A DNA stretch of 64,000 nt from Putridiphycobacter roseus (GCF_003234935.1 NZ_QKSB01000008.1:91931-155930), one strand, 5' to 3'; counted from the first letter of the stretch, positions 56,438-64,000 are shown. The notes: generated by a model not told the origin, from the sequence alone. Made by a program: numbers and translations.

Positions 56438-56571
56438 AGGGCATTGCTAGTCTTGGTGCATGTAAATCCAAATTACCAAAAAGTTAAGGTTTCTTAACAT
56501 AGAATTAATCTAAACATAAATATTGGTTAACTGCCTTAACATTTTACTGGGACTAACTTTACAAAAAAATA

Positions 56572-57252
56572 ATGATGATCGGACAGAAGATATTAATCGT
56601 TGATGACGAACCAGATATTGTAGATTTACTAGCCTACAACTTTAAAAAACAAGAAATGGCAGTATTTTCTGCCAACAACGGTAAAGAAGCCATTGAAATT
56701 GCAAAAAAACAGCATCCTGAAGTAATATTATTAGACGTAATGTTGCCTGATATTGATGGCATGGAAGTCTGTGAAGAGTTGCGAAAAGACCGCAACCTAA
56801 AAAATAGCTTAATCTTATTTTTATCTGCCAGGGGAGAAGATTATTCTCAAATTGCAGGTTATAAAGTTGGCGCAGATGATTATATAGTAAAGCCTGTTAA
56901 ATTAAAGGTCTTAACAGAAAAAATAAGAACCTTACTAGAAAGAAGAAACGAAGAACCACTTGGCAATATTACCAGTACAAATATATCTATTGATGCGAAC
57001 AGGTATACGGTGAGTAAAGATGGCGCCGAAAGTATAATTCCGAAAAAAGAGTTTGAATTATTAACTTTATTAATGAGTAAACCAGAAAAGGTATACCGAA
57101 GAGAGGAAATATTGGAACAAATTTGGGGAGTAAAGACCTTTGTTGGAGACAGAACCATAGATGTGCACATTCGTAAATTAAGAGAAAAATTCGGTCAAAC
57201 AATTATAAAAACGGTAAAGGGAATTGGTTATAAATTCGAAGATAATCCATAA
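56572..57252 (+). CDS. OmpR/PhoB-family response regulator
   Basis: This 226-residue regulator has a receiver domain (residues 1-120) with acidic pocket DDEPD, phospho-acceptor D55 (EVILLDVMLPD), the Ser/Thr switch FLSARGED and the K of VKPVK, followed by a winged-helix DNA-binding domain (about 130-226, FELLTLLMSKPEKVYRREEIL, GDRTIDVHIRKLREKFG). It closely resembles PhoB-type regulators. No histidine kinase gene lies beside it, so its partner is elsewhere. A haem-binding protein gene follows 27 bases downstream and may be cotranscribed. Confidence 0.9.
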   Translation: MMIGQKILIVDDEPDIVDLLAYNFKKQEMAVFSANNGKEAIEIAKKQHPEVILLDVMLPDIDGMEVCEELRKDRNLKNSLILFLSARGEDYSQIAGYKVGADDYIVKPVKLKVLTEKIRTLLERRNEEPLGNITSTNISIDANRYTVSKDGAESIIPKKEFELLTLLMSKPEKVYRREEILEQIWGVKTFVGDRTIDVHIRKLREKFGQTIIKTVKGIGYKFEDNP

Positions 57253-57279
57253 ATTAGCGCATTCAAATCGAATTCTATT

Positions 57280-57735
57280 ATGTTAAAAAAATTACTAGCC
57301 TTACTCGCCATTGTTTTTATTGTCATGCAATTTATTCAAACAGATGTTTCTATTCCAGAAGATAGCGCTTCAAAAACGGACTTCTTAGCGAAATACGAAG
57401 CGCCTGCAGAAATTCAATCTTTAGTAAAGGCTAGTTGTTACGATTGTCACTCGTACGAAACAAAATACAAATGGTATATGCATGTTGCACCAGTATCTTG
57501 GTTAACAAAAGGCCATGTTAAAGATGGTCGTAAGCATTTAAACTTCTCAGACTGGGACAGCTATAGCCTAAAAAAGAAAAAGCACAAATTAGAAGAGTGT
57601 TATGAAGAGTTAGATGAAAACAAAATGCCTCTTGAAAGTTATCTAAAAATGCATGACGAAGCAAAACTAACCACTAAAGAACGTTTGTTATTAGTGGAAT
57701 GGTTTAAAGAAATGGAGCACACTATAGTGGATTAA
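57280..57735 (+). CDS. Haem-binding domain protein
   Basis: This 151-residue protein has an N-terminal membrane anchor or signal (LKKLLALLAIVFIVMQFI) and a haem-binding domain with the cytochrome-c-type motif C53-YD-C56-H57 in ASCYDCHSYETKYKWYMHVAPVSW, plus NKMPLESYLKMHDEAKL. The fold is the short 'Haem_bd' family frequent in Bacteroidota. It probably carries one c-type haem in the periplasm; an electron-transfer or sensing role is open. It sits behind the response regulator and convergent with the ABC-F gene. Confidence 0.85.
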   Translation: MLKKLLALLAIVFIVMQFIQTDVSIPEDSASKTDFLAKYEAPAEIQSLVKASCYDCHSYETKYKWYMHVAPVSWLTKGHVKDGRKHLNFSDWDSYSLKKKKHKLEECYEELDENKMPLESYLKMHDEAKLTTKERLLLVEWFKEMEHTIVD

Positions 57736-57743
57736 CTTTCTGT

Positions 57744-59642
57744 TTAACCTTCAATTTCAGATAATTCTAACCAGCGGTTTTCTTTTGATTCAATTAACTG
57801 GGCAATTTCAGTCATTCTAATACTCAATTGCTTCATCTCTTCTGCATCATCAACACCAGCAGTCATCTTTTCAAGAATGCTGGTGTTTTCATCATTCAAG
57901 TCACTTAGTTCCTTTTCTATGGTATTAAATTCTTGCTTCTCTTTATAAGTCAACTTACGCTTAGTATCTGTGTTCGTTGTAGCAGTATTCGCCACTGGCA
58001 CTTCCGCTATTGCAACCTTTTTATCAGCACTTGCCTTTCCTTTTAATTTATCTGCGGATTCTTGCGCTTTTAAATAAGCACGATAATCCGTATAATTACC
58101 TAAAACGTCTTTGATTTTACCATCTCCCTCAAAATAGAAAGTATGTTCCACCATTTTATCCATAAAGTATCTGTCGTGAGACACGACGATCAAACAACCT
58201 TTAAAATCTGTTAAGTAAGCTTCTAATACACTTAGGGTAAATATATCCAAGTCATTCGTCGGCTCATCCAAGATTAAAAAATTTGGATTTTTCATTAGAA
58301 TAGTCATTAAATAAAGACGTTTCTTTTCGCCCCCACTTAATTTGTAAACAAAGTTATAGTGCATGTCCTTTGGAAACATAAACATTTCTAAAAACTGTGC
58401 AGCAGAATATCTTCTTCCTTTTGTCAACGGAATAAACTCAGCAATGTCTTTAATAATATCAATCACTTTTTTCTGTTCGTCGAACTTTAAACCATCTTGG
58501 TGGTAATACCCCATTACAATGGTCTCCCCAACACTAATTTTTCCAGAAGTAGGCAATTCTTTACCCACTAGCATATTTAAAAAAGTAGATTTTCCGGCAC
58601 CATTTTTACCTACGATACCCAGTTTTTCTCCTCTTTTAAATACATAATCCATTTGATCGATAATAATTTTATCACCAAAACTTTTTTGCAATTTATGAAT
58701 TTCCACTACTTTGGATCCCAGTCGACTCATTTCGATTTCAATCTCCAATTGGTCTTCCTGTACTTTTTGTGTTGCGACTTCTTTAATACCTGCAAATGCA
58801 TCTACCCTAGCTTTTTGCTTAGTCCCTCTAGCTTTTGGTTGTCTTCTGATCCATTCTAATTCTGTAGACATTAAGTTTTTTGCCTTGCCAATAGTAGCAG
58901 CCAAAATTTCTTGTCTTTCGGCTTTCTTTTCTAAATAATAAGAAAAGTTACCATTGTATTTATAAATAGTTTGATCTTCTAATTCATAAATGGTATTACA
59001 AATCACCTCCAAAAAGTAACGGTCGTGCGTCACCATAATAATCGTTGAATTACTCTGAGATAAAAACGTTTCTAACCACTCAATCATATCCAGGTCTAAG
59101 TGATTAGTAGGCTCATCTAAAATCATGATGTCTGGCTCACTAATCAATAGTTTCGCCAGTGCCAATCTCTTTTTCTGTCCACCTGAAAGTGTACCAATTT
59201 TCAATGTTTTATCAAACAGTTGTAATTGAGATAAGATTTGATTTGCTTTTACTTCATAATCCCAAGCATTGGCATCATTCATCATTTCTAAAGCAACGTT
59301 ATACTTATCCATATCTTCAAGGTCCAACATAGCCTTTTCATAGGCTAATATGGCTTGCGATTCTGGGGTGTCAGTAGACAATACTTCGTCAATGATTGTC
59401 AAATCCGGATCAAAGTTTTCATCTTGCTGTAAATAATCTACACGAATGTCCTTTCTATAAACGACTTTACCGCTATCCTTATCTTCAAGGTCACACAAGA
59501 TTTTTAATAAGGTGGATTTTCCTTGACCATTTTTAGCAACAATTGCTACTTTATCGCCTTTATCTATTCCGAAAGTTAAGTCTTCGAACAATACGCGTAC
59601 ACCAAAGGATTTGGTTAAATTTTCTACTGATAAATAATTCAT
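57744..59642 (-). CDS. ABC-F family ATPase (Uup-like)
   Basis: This 632-residue cytosolic protein has two ABC ATPase domains: Walker A GQGKSTLL and GAGKSTFL, signatures TLSGGQKKRLALAK and LSGGEKKRLYLM, Walker B DIMILDEPTNHLDL and FLILDEPTNDLDI. A linker separates them, and a C-terminal coiled coil (about 555-632) of the Uup type follows. There are no transmembrane helices. ABC-F proteins act on ribosomes; Uup-like members also affect replication or transposon excision. It lies one base after the DUF4293 gene and is probably cotranscribed. Confidence 0.92.
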   Translation of the reverse strand: MNYLSVENLTKSFGVRVLFEDLTFGIDKGDKVAIVAKNGQGKSTLLKILCDLEDKDSGKVVYRKDIRVDYLQQDENFDPDLTIIDEVLSTDTPESQAILAYEKAMLDLEDMDKYNVALEMMNDANAWDYEVKANQILSQLQLFDKTLKIGTLSGGQKKRLALAKLLISEPDIMILDEPTNHLDLDMIEWLETFLSQSNSTIIMVTHDRYFLEVICNTIYELEDQTIYKYNGNFSYYLEKKAERQEILAATIGKAKNLMSTELEWIRRQPKARGTKQKARVDAFAGIKEVATQKVQEDQLEIEIEMSRLGSKVVEIHKLQKSFGDKIIIDQMDYVFKRGEKLGIVGKNGAGKSTFLNMLVGKELPTSGKISVGETIVMGYYHQDGLKFDEQKKVIDIIKDIAEFIPLTKGRRYSAAQFLEMFMFPKDMHYNFVYKLSGGEKKRLYLMTILMKNPNFLILDEPTNDLDIFTLSVLEAYLTDFKGCLIVVSHDRYFMDKMVEHTFYFEGDGKIKDVLGNYTDYRAYLKAQESADKLKGKASADKKVAIAEVPVANTATTNTDTKRKLTYKEKQEFNTIEKELSDLNDENTSILEKMTAGVDDAEEMKQLSIRMTEIAQLIESKENRWLELSEIEG

Positions 59643-59643
59643 A

Positions 59644-60135
59644 TTATCTTAAACGATCAAGGGATTTTAAAAGTTGTTCATCATTTCTAATACCGCGAAT
59701 AGCAAGCAATAAGAAAGGGATGCCTAAAAAAAGACAGAAGTAACCAATTCCCATGGAAAAAGTAACCTCACTGGCATCATGTCCTAATTCAATTAATTGC
59801 TCTTTCAATAAGGACTTTCCAAAAAATGAAAATAATAAAAATCCTATGGCTATCAGAAATTGCAAAAGCAAATTGATCCTACAAACCAACAATTGTTTTT
59901 TTCGATTTTTGTATAAAAAAATTGCTATGATACTCAACATGGTCCATAAAATAAAAAGCAAATACAAAGGTATTTCTGTATTTAAAAGATTATCTGACAC
60001 CAGGCCATAGGCGCCAAAAGTAGCAGAAACATCCGTATCATTTGCAATGTTTACAAAATAGATGGGTAAAAATAGTAGCGACACAGAACAAGCAGCGGCT
60101 AACAATAAATAAATAGTTTGTATTCTTTGGAGCAT
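59644..60135 (-). CDS. DUF4293 membrane protein
   Basis: This 163-residue protein has the DUF4293 N-terminus MLQRIQTIYLLLAAACSVSL and four transmembrane helices (about 8-26, 50-70, 78-100, 128-148), with a basic C-terminus. The family is confined largely to Bacteroidota and has no known function. The start at 60135 is chosen for its family fit over an upstream ATG at 60165, which falls inside the terminator hairpin. It leads directly into the ABC-F gene. Confidence 0.83.
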   Translation of the reverse strand: MLQRIQTIYLLLAAACSVSLLFLPIYFVNIANDTDVSATFGAYGLVSDNLLNTEIPLYLLFILWTMLSIIAIFLYKNRKKQLLVCRINLLLQFLIAIGFLLFSFFGKSLLKEQLIELGHDASEVTFSMGIGYFCLFLGIPFLLLAIRGIRNDEQLLKSLDRLR

Positions 60136-60144
60136 AGTTTTTAT

Positions 60145-60178
60145 AAAAAAAAACCCGACTATCAAAAAGACAGTCGGG
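60145..60178 (-). terminator. Strong intrinsic terminator of the TPR lipoprotein gene
   Basis: On the minus strand CCCGACT pairs with AGTCGGG (7 bp, extended to 10 with one mismatch) and is followed by nine T residues. It lies between the stop of the lipoprotein gene and the start of the DUF4293 gene. Confidence 0.9.
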
Positions 60179-60200
60179 ATAATCTAAAGTTTTAAAAAAA

Positions 60201-61898
60201 TTACTTTACAACATTTTGAAAAGAAGCATTTTCATAGAATTTAATAAATTCTCTATCATTTGCTGCTTTATTTTTTAAGCTTGAATCTTTAGCAAATGCA
60301 CTGGTAAGGTTATTTACAACCATGTCCATGTTATTTTGACGTGCACCGATAATTGCTTTTAAATAGTAACCCATTGGTGAATTTGCTTCTGAAGAAGCAT
60401 CCACAGTAGATAAAGCCGCACTGTAATCGTTATTTAACACTTGTGCTAACGCTTTATTAAATGTGTTATTAGCTCCCATATTGCTTACTGCATTAGAATA
60501 ATCTCCATTTTGCACATCAATAATTCCTAAGTTATATTTTACTTCTGGTCCAGCTGAAACAGCTGAGTTAAATAAAGCTTCTGCTTTATCTCTATCTCCG
60601 TTTTGACGTGCAATAACACCTAAGCTATTTAAAGTAATAGCATTTTCGTTCAAGCTATTTGCTTTTTCAAAACTAGTTGTAGCTAAAGCCATTTCATTTT
60701 GGTTATATTGAACATACCCTAAATTGTTATGTCCTCTCCAATCGTTTGGATATTGACGAACAGCTTCTTTATATAATCTCTTTTTATCTTCTAAGTTATC
60801 ATACAATGCAGCAGTAAACAATAATTCTTCAATTGTTAATGTATCAGGATTAGTTGTAGACAAACCTTTTAATTCAGCATCTGACCAACCAATTTGATCA
60901 TAAACAACTCTTACTTGAGTTCTTCTTAAAGGAGGTAAAATATCTTTTTCTAATCTTTTGTAAGTAGCAGACATTTTTTTAATCTCTTCTTCTCTTTTTA
61001 CTGGATCAGCATACATTTGAAGTACACGTACAATTAAATCTTTGTCTTCAATATCTGAAGCTTGTAATGCAGTTTTAAAACCATCCCAATCTTCACCTTT
61101 TGGCATTTTCTTGATTAAAGAAGTAACATCCATTTGCTCTTCTCCTTTTTTTGCTTTTAAAACTTTGATTAAAGCATCCTGTGTAGAGATTGCTCTATCA
61201 TCCGCTAAAGTATTATTCTTTCCAGTTTCACCTTCTGGTGAAGCGTAAGCAATTAAGTTAATTGCTTTAGGAGCTACTTTAGGATTTGTAGAAGCTGCAA
61301 TCATCCAATTTCTAAAGTTTTTAATATCTTCTTGTTTTAACTCAGAAGATTTAACGTTAGATTTTGCTTTATCATAATTTACTTCAGTACCACCAAAAAC
61401 TTGCTCTGTTGTTCTAACAAAATCATCTTTAGCTAAAATAACTTTATCGTCATTTTGTACTAAAAGAGGGGTTACAATTGTACCATCTCCGATTTTCTTT
61501 TCTTCCAATGCTTCTTCTTTTTTACCTTTCATTACTTTACCAGTAATTTTAAGATCCGCATTTTCCAAATCTGGAGAATAAGCAATAACATCTGTATAAT
61601 TTACAGTTGAACCTGGTTTAAACTCAATTGTTTGACCATTTCCTGTTGCTTTTTCACCTTGTATAGTAATTGTTTTAAACGCTTTTGACCCCAACATTGG
61701 TGTAATCTCAGCGCTTGCTTTTTTATTCAATCCTTTTTCTGGAACCTTTACAGTAATATTCACACGAACACTGTCCCCATGCATTTCTACTGGATCCTTA
61801 TCAAGAGTATACTCTATATCTCCTATTAACTTACATCCAGTTAACGTTGTTGTAAGAATCAAGATTCCTGCTAGTCCTTTAAAACCTCTTTTTTTCAT
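60201..61898 (-). CDS. TPR lipoprotein with OmpA-like segment
   Basis: This 565-residue lipoprotein has the signal MKKRGFKGLAGILILTTTLTGC. A beta-rich first part (about 25-150) is followed by an OmpA-like segment around residues 175-335, where IAYASPEGETGKNNTLADDRA recalls the peptidoglycan-binding GYAS/T-x-G and D-x-R pattern. The segment is interrupted by an insertion of about 90 residues before LRRTQVRVVYDQ. TPR units fill about 345-530 (WRGHNNLGYVQYNQNEMALATTSFEKA). An envelope scaffold role is likely. Similar proteins are common and abundant in Bacteroidota. It has its own strong terminator. Confidence 0.83.
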   Translation of the reverse strand: MKKRGFKGLAGILILTTTLTGCKLIGDIEYTLDKDPVEMHGDSVRVNITVKVPEKGLNKKASAEITPMLGSKAFKTITIQGEKATGNGQTIEFKPGSTVNYTDVIAYSPDLENADLKITGKVMKGKKEEALEEKKIGDGTIVTPLLVQNDDKVILAKDDFVRTTEQVFGGTEVNYDKAKSNVKSSELKQEDIKNFRNWMIAASTNPKVAPKAINLIAYASPEGETGKNNTLADDRAISTQDALIKVLKAKKGEEQMDVTSLIKKMPKGEDWDGFKTALQASDIEDKDLIVRVLQMYADPVKREEEIKKMSATYKRLEKDILPPLRRTQVRVVYDQIGWSDAELKGLSTTNPDTLTIEELLFTAALYDNLEDKKRLYKEAVRQYPNDWRGHNNLGYVQYNQNEMALATTSFEKANSLNENAITLNSLGVIARQNGDRDKAEALFNSAVSAGPEVKYNLGIIDVQNGDYSNAVSNMGANNTFNKALAQVLNNDYSAALSTVDASSEANSPMGYYLKAIIGARQNNMDMVVNNLTSAFAKDSSLKNKAANDREFIKFYENASFQNVVK

Positions 61899-62001
61899 TG
61901 CTTGTTTAAGTTTAGCTATTTTAATATTTTAAAATAAAATACAATATTAACTATAATTTTTAAAGGAGGACTACTATTTTATGCTAAAATTAGCATTATT
62001 G

Positions 62002-62517
62002 CTATAAATTTATTAATGGTACCATGTTTATAAACTTACCTTTAGAAGCCTTATCAAATTTTAAACTGTCCGATAATTTTTTTTGTGTCGTCGGCAACAA
62101 GTAATTTGGATGAATAGCCAAGAGTGGTAAAGCTACAAAATTTCTAGCCGCTAAATGTAAGTGTGGAATGGTTAAATCCTGCATTTGAATTTCTTGACCA
62201 TGGTAATCAATAATATCTATATCAATCAATCTAGAACTATACCCAATTCCAACCTTTGGGGGTCTGCCCATTTTTAATTCAATTCCTTTTAATTCTACTA
62301 ACAATTGAAAAGGACCTAATGTGGTTTGAATTTCTAAAACAATATTATAAAAGGAACTGGTAGATTCAAAACCCCAAGCGGGTGATTCAAAAATATTGGA
62401 AGTCTGAAGTACTTTCACACCCACCAGTTTTAACTCCTTTATTGCCTGTTGTATATTTTCAAACTTGTTTCCCAAATTTGTGCCTACCCCTACATAAACT
62501 GTTTTCATTGCTACCAT
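62002..62517 (-). CDS. folK: 2-amino-4-hydroxy-6-hydroxymethyldihydropteridine pyrophosphokinase
   Basis: This 171-residue enzyme transfers pyrophosphate from ATP to the pterin precursor in folate synthesis. Family motifs are VGVGTNLGNKFENIQQAI, ESPAWGFESTSSFYNIVLEI, the ATP-binding block LKGIELKMGRPPKVGIGYSS with RLIDIDIIDY, and LTIPHLHLAARNFVALPLLAI. All are present, so it should be active. A second ATG three codons in (62508) gives the more usual N-terminus MKTVYVGV and may be the true start. It is alone on its strand here; other folate genes are not adjacent. Confidence 0.92.
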   Translation of the reverse strand: MVAMKTVYVGVGTNLGNKFENIQQAIKELKLVGVKVLQTSNIFESPAWGFESTSSFYNIVLEIQTTLGPFQLLVELKGIELKMGRPPKVGIGYSSRLIDIDIIDYHGQEIQMQDLTIPHLHLAARNFVALPLLAIHPNYLLPTTQKKLSDSLKFDKASKGKFINMVPLINL

Positions 62518-62630
62518 GAATTAGCAATTTTAATTATTTTTTTATAACCAACCAACCTTTTGTTATTAATATACGTTTATTACATAAGACGAAAGGCATT
62601 TATTTGCTTTTTGGTTTTAATTTCCTTGCA

Positions 62631-62686
62631 AAAGACCTAAAAAGAAATCGCTACCACGACTAACTGCCATTTCTCTTTAGGTCTTT
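62631..62686. repeat. Long hairpin between divergent folK and padR
   Basis: AAAGACCTAAA (62631-62641) pairs perfectly with TTTAGGTCTTT (62676-62686). After one mismatch AGAAAT (62643-62648) pairs with ATTTCT (62669-62674), giving an 18-bp stem with a 20-base loop. On the plus strand it is followed by CTTGTTTT. Neither neighbouring gene ends here, so it is not an ordinary gene terminator. The rest of the 280-base gap holds no gene that I can see. Confidence 0.6.
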
Positions 62687-62741
62687 CTTGTTTTACAGTC
62701 TTTCATTATCAACAACATAGCTACAACGCCTGAATTTTACC

Positions 62742-62783
62742 TAAGATTCTTATGTAAAATATTTTGCATACTTAAGATTCTTA
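62742..62783. promoter_or_regulatory. Two identical palindromic operators upstream of padR
   Basis: TAAGATTCTTA occurs at 62742-62752 and 62773-62783, each a perfect palindrome (5-base arms around one central base) within a 15-base direct repeat TAAGATTCTTATGTA. The start-to-start distance is 31 bases, close to three helical turns. The second copy fills the space between the -33 and -7 elements of the padR promoter, so binding would block RNA polymerase. Autorepression by the PadR product is inferred. Confidence 0.7.
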
Positions 62784-62793
62784 TGTATATTTG
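62764..62793 (+). promoter_or_regulatory. padR promoter, leaderless arrangement
   Basis: TTG (62764-62766), 19 bases, then TATATTTG (62786-62793), an exact consensus match. The ATG chosen for padR begins 4 bases after the -7 box, so the mRNA should have no leader. Confidence 0.7.
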
Positions 62794-62797
62794 TCCT

Positions 62798-63142
62798 ATG
62801 TATTCATCAGGACTAATAAAAGGAACATTAAAAACAATTATACTTAACCTATTAAAAAATGAGAATAGGATGTATGGGTATGAGATTACGCAAAAGGTAA
62901 AAGATTTAACGGGGTCTAAAATTAAGATTACGGAAGGAGCTTTATATCCAACTTTACATGCACTTGAAAAACAAGGTGACTTGATTACAGAAAAGGAATA
63001 TATTGGGAAACGCGTTCGCAAATATTATAAACTTACTGATCAAGGTAAAACTACTGTTCAGGAAAGGGTCAATGAATTTGCTGATTTTATACAAACCATG
63101 CGGTTTTTATTAGACCTTGATTCACCGAAGCAAAATGTATAA
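62798..63142 (+). CDS. PadR-family transcriptional regulator
   Basis: This 114-residue protein has the PadR winged-helix signature: GTLKTIILNLLKNENRMYGYEI, then KITEGALYPTLHALEKQGDLI, and RKYYKLTDQGK with a C-terminal helix for dimerisation. PadR proteins usually repress their own operon and respond to a small molecule or to a membrane partner. An in-frame ATG at 62783 is rejected because it lies within the promoter's -7 region. The stop overlaps the start of the downstream membrane-protein gene by 8 bases (ATGTATAA), so the two are coupled. Confidence 0.9.
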   Translation: MYSSGLIKGTLKTIILNLLKNENRMYGYEITQKVKDLTGSKIKITEGALYPTLHALEKQGDLITEKEYIGKRVRKYYKLTDQGKTTVQERVNEFADFIQTMRFLLDLDSPKQNV

Positions 63143-63914
63143 AATTAGCGACGATCAAATTGATTTCATTTTAAGGGACATCACCAACAGGGGTGTTGTA
63201 CTTGAAGACATTAAAATGAATATTTTAGATCATGTGTGTTGCATTATTGAAAATGAAATGAAGCCCAATCAAGAATTCAAAAACATTTATCAAGCGACCA
63301 TTAAACAATTTTATAAGTCTGAGCTAAAAGAAATAGAAGATGAAACACACAATTTATTAACCTTTAAAAACTATTATATTATGAAACGTACCTTAAAAAT
63401 TACCGGATTTACAACCATATTCTTAATTATGCTTGGCGTTACCTTTAAAGCAATGCACTGGCCAGGCGCAGGCATACTAATTGTTTTAAGCCTTATTTCT
63501 TTTAGTCTAATTTTTATCCCATTAAACATCCTGTTAAAGTTTAAAGATGATGAAGAAATAGGTAACCGTGTCATTATGATTTTAGGACTGCTCACCGCAG
63601 CAGCATGCACCATTGGTGTATTATTTAAACTGATGCATTGGCCTTACGCTAACATTATCACCTTTTCTAGCTTATTGGTATTTATGCTTATTTTTATCCC
63701 TGTTTATTTCATTATTAAGTACCGCAAACCTGAATCGAGATTCAATGCCATTATCCATACCACTTTTATGGTTGGTGCTGCAGGTATGTTGTTTGCTTTA
63801 ATTAATTTAGGCTATGATAAAAATAACCCGCCTCAAACCAGTAAAAAATTAAGTATTGAAAATCAAAATACCTTATCCCGTGAATCGCCTATTAAGTTAA
63901 TAACAGAAAAATAA
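63135..63914 (+). CDS. Membrane protein with cytoplasmic prefix and duplicated MHWP motif, PadR partner
   Basis: This 259-residue protein has a soluble N-terminal part (about 1-85) resembling the helical prefix domains found beside PadR regulators, ending near HNLLTFKNYY. About five or six transmembrane helices follow. Two hairpins carry the same motif, FKAMHWPGAG (about 103) and FKLMHWPYAN (about 163), so the region arose by internal duplication. Similar FK-x-x-H motifs occur in GldL-like membrane proteins. The ATG at 63135 is used; an upstream TTG is rejected. Function is unknown; an envelope sensor or the target regulated by PadR is plausible. Confidence 0.78.
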   Translation: MYKISDDQIDFILRDITNRGVVLEDIKMNILDHVCCIIENEMKPNQEFKNIYQATIKQFYKSELKEIEDETHNLLTFKNYYIMKRTLKITGFTTIFLIMLGVTFKAMHWPGAGILIVLSLISFSLIFIPLNILLKFKDDEEIGNRVIMILGLLTAAACTIGVLFKLMHWPYANIITFSSLLVFMLIFIPVYFIIKYRKPESRFNAIIHTTFMVGAAGMLFALINLGYDKNNPPQTSKKLSIENQNTLSRESPIKLITEK

Positions 63915-63984
63915 AGGATTGTTTGTCTAGTCCTAAATAATCGATACAGATTATTAAAGGATTAAATTTATTAATTAAAGCTGA

Positions 63985-64000
63985 ACAATGATATCATTGT
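63985..64000. promoter_or_regulatory. Perfect 16-bp palindrome at the window edge
   Basis: ACAATGATATCATTGT is its own reverse complement. It lies 70 bases after the membrane-protein stop and may extend beyond the window. It could be an operator of the next gene or part of a terminator; the sequence in view does not decide. Confidence 0.35.

Noticed and set aside
56421..56471. Upstream start of the TonB-dependent receptor gene
   Set aside because: The predicted -7 box at 56430-56437 lies between this ATG and the signal peptide, so the codons would not be transcribed.
62783..62797. Earlier padR start (five extra residues)
   Set aside because: The codon lies in the second operator and the -7 element.
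1..64000. tRNA, rRNA, riboswitch or prophage elements
   Set aside because: No T-loop or anticodon-stem patterns, rRNA motifs, known riboswitch cores, integrase, transposase or phage structural genes were recognised on either strand by reading; a covariance search would be needed to exclude small RNA families.

Overview
The window reads as a chromosomal segment of an AT-rich member of the Bacteroidota, most likely a flavobacterium-like marine or aquatic lineage. The evidence is a GldM/PorM-type protein, a PorE-like OmpA protein, surface proteins with type IX secretion style tails, a RNase Y–ZapA block, DUF4293 and DUF4139 proteins, and many promoters of the Bacteroidota form TTG-N17-23-TAnnTTTG. 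No rRNA, tRNA, CRISPR array, prophage or insertion sequence was recognised. No gene-free stretch exceeds 300 bases; the longest gaps are 62518-62797 and 6547-6802, both described below.

Layout. 1-9381: a truncated secreted protein, a ferredoxin/flavodoxin-NADP reductase, a lamin-tail-domain exoprotein, aspartate-semialdehyde dehydrogenase, a universal stress protein and a DUF4139 protein. 9477-26300: a surface glycan locus. It has an initiating sugar transferase and a UDP-GlcNAc 2-epimerase on the minus strand. A seven-gene plus-strand operon (legB-legC-legH-legI-legG-ptmE-legF) encodes a GDP-type route to CMP-legionaminic acid. It is followed by an orphan DegT aminotransferase, a sterol-desaturase-like hydroxylase, and a five-gene minus-strand operon holding two Wzy/WaaL-like proteins, a Wzx flippase, a GT-B-like putative glycosyltransferase and a GT2. 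Together these would make a nonulosonate, build and flip a short repeat unit, and polymerise or ligate it.

26328-33880: RNase Y, ZapA and a ZapB-like coiled coil, then a divergent M23 peptidase, a TPR protein, a PorE-like TPR/PD40/OmpA protein and a 61-residue membrane protein. 34037-43600: a large repeat-bearing T9SS type B cargo coupled to a DUF255 thioredoxin-fold lipoprotein, an M1 metallopeptidase and a DUF547 lipoprotein. 43726-46491: an egtB-egtD operon (ergothioneine-type) carrying a third gene, an Asp/Glu racemase homologue that lacks one catalytic cysteine.

46561-57735: a small barrel protein, a hypothetical secreted protein, a stand-alone GldM-like protein, an MFS exporter with an apparently leaderless promoter, a GH113-like hydrolase, a TonB-dependent receptor, an orphan OmpR-type regulator and a haem-binding protein. 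57744-64000: an ABC-F ATPase, DUF4293, a TPR/OmpA-like lipoprotein, folK, and a PadR regulator with a membrane-protein partner.

The most system-like novelty candidates are the PadR/membrane-protein module with two identical palindromic operators around its promoter, the three-gene egtB-egtD-racemase operon (with a 15-bp perfect hairpin inside egtB), the stand-alone GldM, and an unexplained long hairpin between the divergent folK and padR genes.
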